Shown here piece after piece: positions 1 to 7,158 of a stretch of DNA of 34,566 nucleotides. The notes beneath the pieces were generated by a model. It worked only from the letters and a program-made list of their open reading frames with translations. It made no database searches and was not told where the DNA came from. The position numbers and the translations under genes were made by a program. This DNA comes from Symbiodinium natans (lineage: Eukaryota; Sar; Dinophyceae; Suessiales; Symbiodiniaceae), in assembly GCA_905221605.1 (NCBI GenBank), contig CAJNDS010001104.1, positions 1-34,566 of the forward strand, given 5' to 3'. Position 1 is the stretch's first letter. Every line of letters begins with the position of its first letter.

Positions 1-116
1 CCGAAGAAAAGTTGGCAGACATAGAAATCACGTGGGGTCCCATGGCTTCACCACTCCTCCGCTGCCCGTCACTGCATCACTTTCTCTCTCTCCGTCGTCC
101 TCGCTTCCTCACTCTT

Positions 117-117
117 T

Positions 118-203
<86 letters not shown>

Positions 204-262
204 CTCACTTTCATTCTCACTCTCACTCTCACTCTCGCTCTCGCTCTCGCTCTCACTCTCAT
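117..262 (+). repeat. TCACTC hexanucleotide microsatellite
   Basis: An array of CACTCT hexamers is interspersed with CACTTT variants, and CGCTCT variants sit near the 3' end (about 235-250). The same ordered variant pattern recurs in the other units: about 1967-2105 in L2, and as GAGTGA on the + strand at about 12990-13133, 15371-15520, 17757-17855, 20091-20215, 21961-22098, 24260-24380, 26630-26765, 28985-29118, 30840-30980 and 32735-32880. The pattern was therefore copied with the unit rather than regrown. In translation it gives (Ser-Leu)n, (Ser-His)n, (Thr-Leu)n or (Glu-Ser)n, which accounts for several spurious open frames. Confidence 0.95.
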
Positions 263-556
263 CCTCACACACTCACAGACACTCTGTCACTCTCTCACAC
301 GCAAGCACTTGCTGCTCCAAAACATACGTCTGTTTGGCTCTGGCAAAGACCAGGGTCGATGGTGCTATAAATTCAAAATGCTGTATAGACAGGTCTGACC
401 CATCAACGGCACGTTAACTGCCGCAAGAACTGAGATTGGAGACAGCGCCAAAATATGTCCAAGCATGCGCGAATGCACTTGTGGCATCCGTTCACCAGCC
501 CCACAACCTGACCATTGTTAGAACCCCAATGAGGGTGCTCGGCAACAGCTGATTCG

Positions 557-1394
557 CTAGGAGCACAAGCCGTTCCTGTACAGTAGGTATCCTCGCTGTT
601 CAAAGCCCAAGCCTGCCAAAAGCTTTCATTCTGCAATGTCCAGCAGACGACTCTGCGCAACAGCAGAAAACGTTGAGCCACGTTGGTCAACTTCCCGAGC
701 TTGAAGGGCACCGACAAAGACCTGCAGCTCAACTGGCGGACCAGCAGAATTGCCAGGACGAAGCCCAAGTTCCGGGGAAGTCGGGCGACCCCGCTTTCAG
801 GGCCGCAAAACACAAGCAATTCTGGCTTCGCGAGGACGGGCCTCCACAGTTGCAGTTCTGCCTCACTGCAGCATTACAAAGACGAGTGTGCAGCTGCTTC
901 GGACAAGCTCCCGTGCGCTCAGCGCGACGCTGCCCAAAGAGATCCGGTTGCTTGAGCCCACAGGCTCAAATTCGGTGCCAAAAAATGGGGCCGTCTCGCG
1001 GTCCCAAAAAGTGCCGCGAAATGGACCAGCTCCCGCAGCACAATTTGGAACTGAATTGGAGGCGTGAAACCGCGACCCCAAAATTGGGGCCGTTTGGCGA
1101 CCCCAGTTTTGGGGTCGCGAATTCTTCTATTTTTGGGCTCAATCCCGCGCTTTCCAGACTGCTACACTCAGGCGACTCTGGCCCACAGACAAGCACTTAA
1201 CGTGGAAAGATCAATTACTGAGAACCACGACCTCCGAGGGCAGCTTTCTTGTGGAAGCGATCAACATGAAAGAAACGTGCACAGGGGAGGCCCACACACG
1301 CGAAGCCAGAATTGCCTAGATTTTTCGACCCCAGATTTGGAGTCGCGTAAACTGGCAAACATGTGTACAGTACAGGAACGACTTGGTCTCCTAG
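557..1394. repeat. Nested inverted repeats of the satellite core
   Basis: Two inverted-repeat pairs are nested. The outer arms are 557-581 and 1370-1394 (25 bp, 22 matches by eye). The inner arms are 816-845 and 1286-1315 (30 bp, 26 matches). Between them lies the GACCCCAAAA-rich hairpin at 1071-1119. The unit core therefore has the layout of a large degenerate palindrome. The pairs are present in equivalent positions in the right-array units inspected. Confidence 0.8.
1071..1119. repeat. Long hairpin of the satellite core
   Basis: Arms 1071-1087 (CGCGACCCCAAAATTGG) and 1103-1119 pair over 17 bp with a single mismatch, enclosing a 15-nt loop that can itself pair in part. A related sequence lies just upstream (about 975-1020, GCCAAAAAATGGGGCC followed by GCGGTCCCAAAAA), so the block looks like an old local duplication. 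The hairpin recurs in L2 at 2971-3019 and once per core copy in the right array. Confidence 0.85.
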
Positions 1395-1441
1395 GACTTG
1401 CTGAAAATCAAGCCCCAAAAATCAATCTCGAAACCAAACAA

Positions 1442-1640
1442 GTTGGCCTGATGTGGCCTCAAACCCACACGGTCTTGCTTTGTTGCGACACGTTTGTGGC
1501 CTGTTGTGGCCTGACGTGGCCTGAAAACCACACGTTTGTGACGTGGCCTCAAAAACACACGTTTGTGGCCTGTTGTGGCCTGATGTGGCCTCAAAAACAC
1601 ACGTTTGTGGCCTGTTGTGGCCTTGTTGTGGCCTCACGGC
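1442..1640 (+). repeat. 42-bp minisatellite (GTGGCCTG-rich)
   Basis: A 42-bp period is built from GTGGCCTGTTGTGGCCTGA followed by CGTGGCCTCAAAAACACACG-type sequence, in about three to four imperfect copies. The period is a multiple of three, so both strands keep open frames that read as a 14-residue repeat. Copy number varies between units: shortened copies occur near 3480 (L2), 18240 (R3), 20635 (R4), 22484 (R5) and 29560 (R8). Confidence 0.9.
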
Positions 1641-1643
1641 GTA

Positions 1644-1659
1644 TTTTTCCCCGGAAAAA
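1644..1659. repeat. Short palindrome TTTTTCCCCGGAAAAA
   Basis: Seven paired bases (TTTTTCC/GGAAAAA) flank two central C residues. The palindrome lies directly after the minisatellite in most units; L2 has it at about 3548-3563. R4 (near 20520) and R7 (near 27075) carry changed copies. Confidence 0.8.
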
Positions 1660-1682
1660 TGCATTTGTGGCCATGGGGACTC

Positions 1683-1712
1683 GGGACCCTATAATACTAT
1701 TGAAAGGGTCCC
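1683..1712. repeat. GGGACCCT/AGGGTCCC hairpin
   Basis: The 8-bp arms 1683-1690 and 1705-1712 are perfectly complementary and enclose a 14-nt AT-rich loop. The hairpin is present in most units. It is broken in R5 (near 22370) and R8 (near 29405) by small deletions, so it is not strictly maintained. Confidence 0.8.
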
Positions 1713-1850
1713 CACGCACAGCAGACGTAGGGTAATGAGGCCAGATCCGAAGACCGACCAGAATTTTAATCCAGGTTTTTCCCAAGTCGCTTATCTTCTA
1801 AACTGAACATTGTTACAAGTGTTCAAAGACGACCTATGCTCTGTTAGGCG

Positions 1851-1967
1851 CCGAAGAAAAGTTGGCAGACATAGAAATCACGTGGGGTCCCATGGCTTCA
1901 CCACTCCTCCGCTGCCCGTCACTGCATCACTTTCTCTCACTCCGTCGTCCTCGCTTCCTCACTCTTT

Positions 1968-2047
<80 letters not shown>

Positions 2048-3755
2048 CTCACTTTCATTCTCACTCTCACTCTCACTCTCGCTCTCGCTCTCGCTCTCAC
2101 TCTCATCTCTCATCCTCACACACTCACAGACACTCTGTCACTCTCTCACACGCAAGCACTTGCTGCTCCAAAACATACGTCTGTTTGGCTCTGGCAAAGA
2201 CCAGGGTCGATGGTGCTATAAATTCAAAATGCTGTATAGACAGGTCTGACCCATCAACGGCACGTTAACTGCCGCAAGAACTGAGATTGGAGACAGCGCC
2301 AAAATATGTCCAAGCATGCGCGAATGCACTTGTGGCATCCGTTCACCAGCCCCACAACCTGACCATTGTTAGAACCCCAATGAGGGTGCTCGGCAACAGC
2401 TGATTCGCTAGGAGCACAAGCCGTTCCTGTACAGTAGGTATCCTCGCTGTTCAAAGCCCAAGCCTGCCAAAAGCTTTCATTCTGCAATGTCCAGCAGACG
2501 ACTCTGCGCAACAGCAGAAAACGTTGAGCCACGTTGGTCAACTTCCCGAGCTTGAAGGGCGCCTCCTATCCACAGAAAACACCGACAAAGACCTGCAGCT
2601 CAACTGGCGGACCAGCAGAATTGCCAGGACGAAGCCCAAGTTCCGGGGAAGTCGGGCGACCCCGCTTTCAGGGCCGCAAAACACAAGCAATTCTGGCTTC
2701 GCGAGGACGGGCCTCCACAGTTGCAGTTCTGCCTCACTGCAGCATTACAAAGACGAGTGTGCAGCTGCTTCGGACAAGCCCCCGTGCGCTCAGCGCGACG
2801 CTGCCCAAAGTGACTAGAACAAGGGCAGGTGCGCAGCCAACGAGATCCGGTTGCTTGAGCCCACAGGCTCAAATTCGGTGCCAAAAAATGGGGCCGTCTC
2901 GCGGTCCCAAAAATGGTGCCGCGAAATGGACCCAGCTCCCGCAGCACAATTTGAACTGAATTGGTGAAACCGCGACCCCAAAATTGGGGCCGTTTGGCGA
3001 CCCCAGTTTTGGGGTCGCGAATTCTTCTATTTTTGGGCTCAATCCCGCGCTTTCCAGACTGCTACACTCAGGCGACTCTGGCCCACAGACAAGCACTTAA
3101 CGTGGAAAGATCAATTACTGAGAACCACGACCTCCGAGGGCAGCTTTCTTGTGGAAGCGATCAACATGAAAGAAACGTGCACAGGGGAGGCCCACACACG
3201 CGAAGCCAGAATTGCCTAGATTTTTCGACCCCAGATTTGGAGTCGCGTAAACTGGCAAACATGTGTACAGTACAGGAACGACTTGGTCTCCTAGGACTTG
3301 CTGAAAATCAAGCCCCAAAAAACAATCTCGAAACCAAACAAGTTGGCCTGATGTGGCCTCAAACCCACACGGTCTTGCTTTGTTGCGACACGTTTGTGGC
3401 CTGTTGTGGCCTGACGTGGCCTGAAAACCACACGTTTGTGGCCTGTTGTGGCCTGACGTGGCCTCAAAAACACACGTTTGTGGCTGATGTGGCCTCAAAA
3501 ACACACGTTTGTGGCCTGTTGTGGCCTTGTTGTGGCCTCACGGCGTATTTTTCCCCGGAAAAATGCATTTGTGGCCATGGGGACTCGGGACCCTATAATA
3601 CTATTGAAAGGGTCCCCACGCACAGCAGACGTAGGGTAATGAGGCCAGATCCGAAGACCGACCAGAATTTTAATCCAGGTTTTTTCCCAAGTCGCTTATC
3701 TTCTAAACTGAACATTGTTACAAGTGTTCAAAGACGACCTATGCTCTGTTAGGCG
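1851..3755 (+). repeat. Satellite unit L2 (short class, 1905 bp)
   Basis: A second complete unit in the same orientation as L1. It keeps the roughly 22-bp and 30-bp stretches missing from L1, and has one shortened minisatellite copy. The core hairpin is at 2971-3019. A 263-codon + strand frame (2961-3752) runs through core, hairpin and minisatellite. It is not preserved as the same protein in other units, so it is treated as satellite rather than as a gene. Confidence 0.93.
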
Positions 3756-3836
3756 CCGAAGAAAAGTTGGCAGACATAGAAATCACGTGGGGTCCCATGG
3801 CTTCACCACTCCTCCGCTGCCCGTCACTGCATCACT
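3756..3836 (+). repeat. Truncated satellite unit L3
   Basis: Only the first 81 bp of a third unit remain. Identity with L1 and L2 continues to GCATCACT and then stops abruptly: the other units go on with TTCTCTC, here the sequence goes on with CAGGTCGAAGG. This is the left edge of the single-copy module. Confidence 0.92.
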
Positions 3837-3905
3837 CAGGTCGAAGGATGCGGTCTGCCAGCGGCGGTTCGCGCTAGAATCAGCTCGGTAGAAGCCTCCC
3901 TGACA

Positions 3906-5615
3906 ATGTGCCCGGCCCTAGCTCACTTGCACATGCCACATACTGCTGCGCTGACCGCTCTGCATGTGGGCCTCGCCGCGGGGAGAGCTGGCGAGTGCAA
4001 ACTGTGCGTTACGGGTTTCTCTGCTGGGTCGTATACGGGCGCTGCTGTGGCTATCGCTTGGCATGAGCGCCAAAAGCTTCCTGACTGCAAGGGCGATTTT
4101 GTCCACATCAAGGCACGTTTGGGCGGCATTGCCATGCCACGGGCCATGCTGCAATATATCCTGGGTTCGGAATTGCGGCACGCTGTTAGTCTTGTCCATC
4201 ATGAGAGCGACCAGCTTTGTATCTTCCGGCCCAGCCAGGCAGCAAGGATGCAAGCGATTGGCGCGGGAGCGCGTCTCTACTACTTCACTGGACCTGAGTC
4301 ACTTGGCAGTGGTGGACACTCTTATGGTCACTTTGTCCAAAGTGAAGAGCTATTCCAGCTCACGCCGGGGGATTATGTGCATAAGGAATTGACTAAAAAG
4401 ATTTGTGGCCTGGCCGACCCCCGGATGGATCGCACAGTGCGGGCAGGTTTGATGGGGGTTGCGTGTGGCTCTGTCCAGCTTTCGGATAAGTCTAAAACTT
4501 TCATCAACTCCGTGCTGGGACGGCAAATCAAACGCCCCGATCTGGAGGCTTTTCTCCGGATACCTTCCGCTGAGAACCGGAGCATTGCCAGTCTCCGTGC
4601 TGACTGTGCCCAAGTCCTCCTGACGGATGCCAAGCCGCATCTGGCTGATTTGCCGCCCCCGTATCATGAACTTGGTCCCACGATGAAGCTTGTTTTGGGT
4701 ATGTGGCTCCCCCACCTGTCGTTAGAACGCCTGGTTGACATGCTGGGTTATCAGTTTTTAGCCATGGCCTCGGAAGCAGAAATCGAGGAGGAGCCCTCGG
4801 AACAGTATCACTACCCAGAGCAAGCTGCGGTCAAGCGGGCCGCCACCCCTGTGGCGATAAAGCCCGGCACGCATACGTGGCCAATCTGCCTTCTCCATCG
4901 AGTTTACCCACGAGCGTCGGTCATGCTCCTTACACCGGAGTTGGCGGATGTCCCTGACTGGGCTACAAAGTGGTTTGCTGTTGCTGGTAAAGTGCCGGCC
5001 AAGGGCACTGCTTTGCTGGTTACCTTGAGAGAAGACAAGGGAGATGTGGCCTACCCAGGCATGTTTATCGAGCTCCTTGCCCCGAAGAAGCTTTCCACCG
5101 GCCCTGGCGAAAGTAAGGCCATGCAGCCAGTCAATATAACCATTGCCCTGCTCTTGACTGATGAACAGCACAACCAATTCGCGCAACGACCCTCATTGCC
5201 GAAAGTCAGCCAGCTTGAAGTTCTGCCCGGAGGAGCCTCTACCCCGCTTTGGGATGCCCTGTTACACATGCCTAGGGAAAGGCAACATGTTGCATTGGGC
5301 GTTCCGCTAGAAGACTCGCCTCTTGATGCCATCAGGCAGCCACATTGGTTGCCGGGCTTTCTCACGGATCTAGCGCTTGTCCTCATTATCGGGCTGGTGG
5401 TGAGAGGGAACTGGCACGACACATGGGCACAGCTCATTCACCCGGAGGTCTGCCAAGTCTTCAGAGGCAAGCACGCAACGCAAGCTACGCAGGCATCGCC
5501 TACTGCGGGTCCGGGGGCTTCCAACACCTTGCAAAGCATCCTTAACCTTTGGCTTGCGGAGGAACAAACCTATCGCAAAGAATGGACGCCGACGCTGCTG
5601 AGTGGCGTGTTATAG
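3906..5615 (+). CDS. Alpha/beta-hydrolase-like protein (ORF1, 569 aa), N-terminally short
   Basis: No close family is recognised. Residues 33-42 read LCVTGFSAGS, a hydrophobic strand followed by a G-x-S-x-G nucleophile elbow (Ser39) and a small-residue helix. A second strand, AVSLVHHESD, ends in Asp102. A third, RLYYFTGPES, leads to GGHSYGHF with His138 or His142. The order Ser-Asp-His and the strand-loop pattern fit an esterase or lipase-like alpha/beta-hydrolase; the substrate is unknown. Only 38 residues precede the nucleophile, whereas the fold usually has four or more strands there, so the N terminus is probably missing. The frame is open back to 3780, inside satellite, but 3906 is the first ATG. 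Residues 150-569 are unassigned; about 484-499 form a hydrophobic stretch too uncertain to call a membrane segment. The 3' end overlaps ORF2 in the -1 frame. The length of the open frame argues for coding; the hydrolase call is moderate. Confidence 0.7.
   Translation: MCPALAHLHMPHTAALTALHVGLAAGRAGECKLCVTGFSAGSYTGAAVAIAWHERQKLPDCKGDFVHIKARLGGIAMPRAMLQYILGSELRHAVSLVHHESDQLCIFRPSQAARMQAIGAGARLYYFTGPESLGSGGHSYGHFVQSEELFQLTPGDYVHKELTKKICGLADPRMDRTVRAGLMGVACGSVQLSDKSKTFINSVLGRQIKRPDLEAFLRIPSAENRSIASLRADCAQVLLTDAKPHLADLPPPYHELGPTMKLVLGMWLPHLSLERLVDMLGYQFLAMASEAEIEEEPSEQYHYPEQAAVKRAATPVAIKPGTHTWPICLLHRVYPRASVMLLTPELADVPDWATKWFAVAGKVPAKGTALLVTLREDKGDVAYPGMFIELLAPKKLSTGPGESKAMQPVNITIALLLTDEQHNQFAQRPSLPKVSQLEVLPGGASTPLWDALLHMPRERQHVALGVPLEDSPLDAIRQPHWLPGFLTDLALVLIIGLVVRGNWHDTWAQLIHPEVCQVFRGKHATQATQASPTAGPGASNTLQSILNLWLAEEQTYRKEWTPTLLSGVL
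5546..5615 (+). other. ORF1/ORF2 overlap in the -1 frame
   Basis: The ORF2 frame opens after a stop at 5543-5545, and ORF1 stops at 5613-5615, leaving a 70-nt window in which both are open. The shift needed to join them is -1. I see no canonical X-XXY-YYZ slippery heptamer in the ORF1 phase. ORF2 has its own ATG at 5582 with A at -3 and G at +4, so reinitiation or separate translation is at least as plausible as frameshifting. Confidence 0.6.
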
Positions 5616-7111
5616 CCACGCTGCCTGACTCTCCGCTGCCCGGCCAGGAGGACGCCCGGACTCCTGCGCTGTGGCATGCGGAGCGTCTACGCATGTCCCA
5701 GGACTCGTTGAGTAACGAGCACGATCCGAGGACTCGCGCCAGCATCTTTGCGCTCGCAGTTGGTCCCGCCTTCCTTACGTGCCTATGTGATACCTTTTGG
5801 GGGGCGGATGGACACCTGGCAGCGCTGCTGGGAGCGTGCTCGTACGGCCTGGCCGCTAATCGTACTTCTGTATTCATAACGGGGGCGCCTGGCAGCGGGA
5901 AGACACGATCCTGCGCGTTTTTAGGAGTTCTTCTTGCGTGCCTGACGAACCGGCTCACCCTGTACACCGCTCATGGCAATGAATCGGTTCGTGCCTATGT
6001 CGAGGCGGTTGATAGGCTCACGACTGCTAGCAATGAATTTGTTCGCAGCCGCATCGTTCGCATACCGGGTAACAAGGAGAAGGACACACATAAGCTCCCC
6101 TTTGATGTGCACGATTTGTACCGGGGGCTACTTGTAGCCACGACGCATGGTACGATTGTGGCAAGGCTTAGCTTTCCCTACTCGCAGCTCATTAACCGTC
6201 TAAAGGATGTTGAGTTGCTCCTCCGAGATGAAGCCCAGCAATTGGGCACACCGGGTTCCAACACCATCCTGGCGCACATCAAGCATGCACTCGATGTCAT
6301 GATTGGCGACCACAGACAGCCCGCTGGAGGATCGCGGCCCAATTACCACTTCGTCACGGAGTTGTTGGAGCAAAAGATTTGTGGTCTCAATGCGGTCCCT
6401 GCCGACCTCCACACGCCAGCCACCTTGCCTGCTGCCCTTTTGCGGCAAACGGCCCAAAGTTCCGGCCCGTGGAAAAAGGGGCAAGGCGAGATGCCCTCTT
6501 GGGGCAAGCCCCACCGCTCCTCTGGAGCGTCAGAAGTGTTTTTCTCAGCGGTCTCGATGCTGGATTCGATTCTCTGTATGAGCATCGTCAAACCGAAGCA
6601 AGCCGAGACAGTCATGCAGGCCGCCGGGCTGAAGGCCATTGTCGGACCGGCTATCAACCTCTCGCTCTGTTCATCCATGCGCCTCCCTCCTGAGATTGCT
6701 GCCATTCTATACGCATGTCGGTACTCGGAGGCGTGCCGCTTCGATCTGACAGGCGGGGTCCCTCGGCTACTTATGCCACCTGGTCCCACGATGCAGCACC
6801 TGCTCGGGCGGCCACTGCGTAGCTTTGCAGGCAGGTGGATGGAAACGTGCCGATGGGTACGGGTGCCAGATCAGGATGAGACCCAAACCAAACTAGGCAG
6901 AAGCTACGACCTCAGCATAGTCCTGGCGGACATTGTGCTCACTTTTGGGCACCAGGTTTATTTTGACTCCCCTATCGGGATGGTCTCTCAGTATGCCAGG
7001 ATTGTTACTCAAATGAAGTTTATGCTGCAGTCGAGTCTCCCCGCAGACCCACTGGGCGATGACGATATGAGCCTACTTGAAGCCTGCCAAACCGCGCAGA
7101 TTTCCCGCTGA
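5582..7111 (+). CDS. UPF1-like SF1 helicase, N-terminal and central part (ORF2, 509 aa)
   Basis: This encodes most of a superfamily 1 helicase, an NTP-driven nucleic-acid translocase. Motifs in order: I, VFITGAPGSGKTRS (Walker A, 101-110); Ia, LTLYTAHGNESVR (126-137); II, LLLRDEAQQLG (Walker B, Asp216-Glu217); III, VMIGDHRQPAG (242-246); a UPF1-type CSSMRLPPEIA segment (363-373) matching the place of the QYRMHP motif; and IGMVSQYARIVTQ (465-477), which fits motif IV. GDHRQ and the RLPPEIA block point to the UPF1 group rather than Pif1 or UvrD. The frame stops before motifs V and VI, which appear at the start of ORF3 in the -1 frame, so this ORF alone should not be an active helicase. The start is the first ATG at 5582, which lies within the end of ORF1; a TTG 33 nt upstream is unlikely in a eukaryote. 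Residues 1-90 are unassigned. Confidence 0.8.
   Translation: MDADAAEWRVIATLPDSPLPGQEDARTPALWHAERLRMSQDSLSNEHDPRTRASIFALAVGPAFLTCLCDTFWGADGHLAALLGACSYGLAANRTSVFITGAPGSGKTRSCAFLGVLLACLTNRLTLYTAHGNESVRAYVEAVDRLTTASNEFVRSRIVRIPGNKEKDTHKLPFDVHDLYRGLLVATTHGTIVARLSFPYSQLINRLKDVELLLRDEAQQLGTPGSNTILAHIKHALDVMIGDHRQPAGGSRPNYHFVTELLEQKICGLNAVPADLHTPATLPAALLRQTAQSSGPWKKGQGEMPSWGKPHRSSGASEVFFSAVSMLDSILCMSIVKPKQAETVMQAAGLKAIVGPAINLSLCSSMRLPPEIAAILYACRYSEACRFDLTGGVPRLLMPPGPTMQHLLGRPLRSFAGRWMETCRWVRVPDQDETQTKLGRSYDLSIVLADIVLTFGHQVYFDSPIGMVSQYARIVTQMKFMLQSSLPADPLGDDDMSLLEACQTAQISR
7081..7111 (+). other. ORF2/ORF3 overlap in the -1 frame, inside the helicase domain
   Basis: The ORF3 frame opens after a stop at 7078-7080 and ORF2 stops at 7109-7111. 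A -1 shift in these 31 nt would join helicase motifs I-IV to V-VI. No canonical slippery heptamer is in the ORF2 phase here (TTTCCCG is present but in the wrong phase). The third frame is also open from 7071 to 7178 and reads like coding sequence (RFPADWRAHHLEPCDVSDLP), so two compensating indels could explain the break instead. Confidence 0.55.
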
Positions 7112-7158
7112 CTGGCGCGCCCACCACTTGGAGCCTTGTGACGTTTCGGACCTTCCTC

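Larger units (their letters stand above)
1..1850 (+). repeat. Satellite unit L1 (short class, 1850 bp)
   Basis: This is the first of two complete units in the left array, and its orientation defines the forward direction of the satellite. The window opens at the unit start (CCGAAGAAAAGTTGGCAGAC), which recurs at 1851 and 3756. In order it holds a TCACTC microsatellite (about 117-262), a core of nested inverted repeats (557-1394) around a long hairpin (1071-1119), a 42-bp minisatellite (1442-1640) and two short hairpins (1644-1659, 1683-1712). It has one copy of the core segment. Compared with L2 it lacks about 22 bp near 710 and about 30 bp near 940. Several frames are open on both strands, but differently from unit to unit, so I do not call a gene. 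Confidence 0.93.

Noticed and set aside
5582-7111. Helicase of an endogenised alpha-like RNA virus
   Set aside because: The DEAQ, GDHRQ and RLPPEIA pattern fits the cellular UPF1 group better, and no methyltransferase or RdRp sequence accompanies it.
7138-7158. GTG at 7138 as the start of ORF3, and TTG at 5549 as the start of ORF2
   Set aside because: Non-ATG starts are unlikely in a eukaryote. ATG codons follow at 7159 and 5582, and ORF3 probably continues a frame begun upstream.
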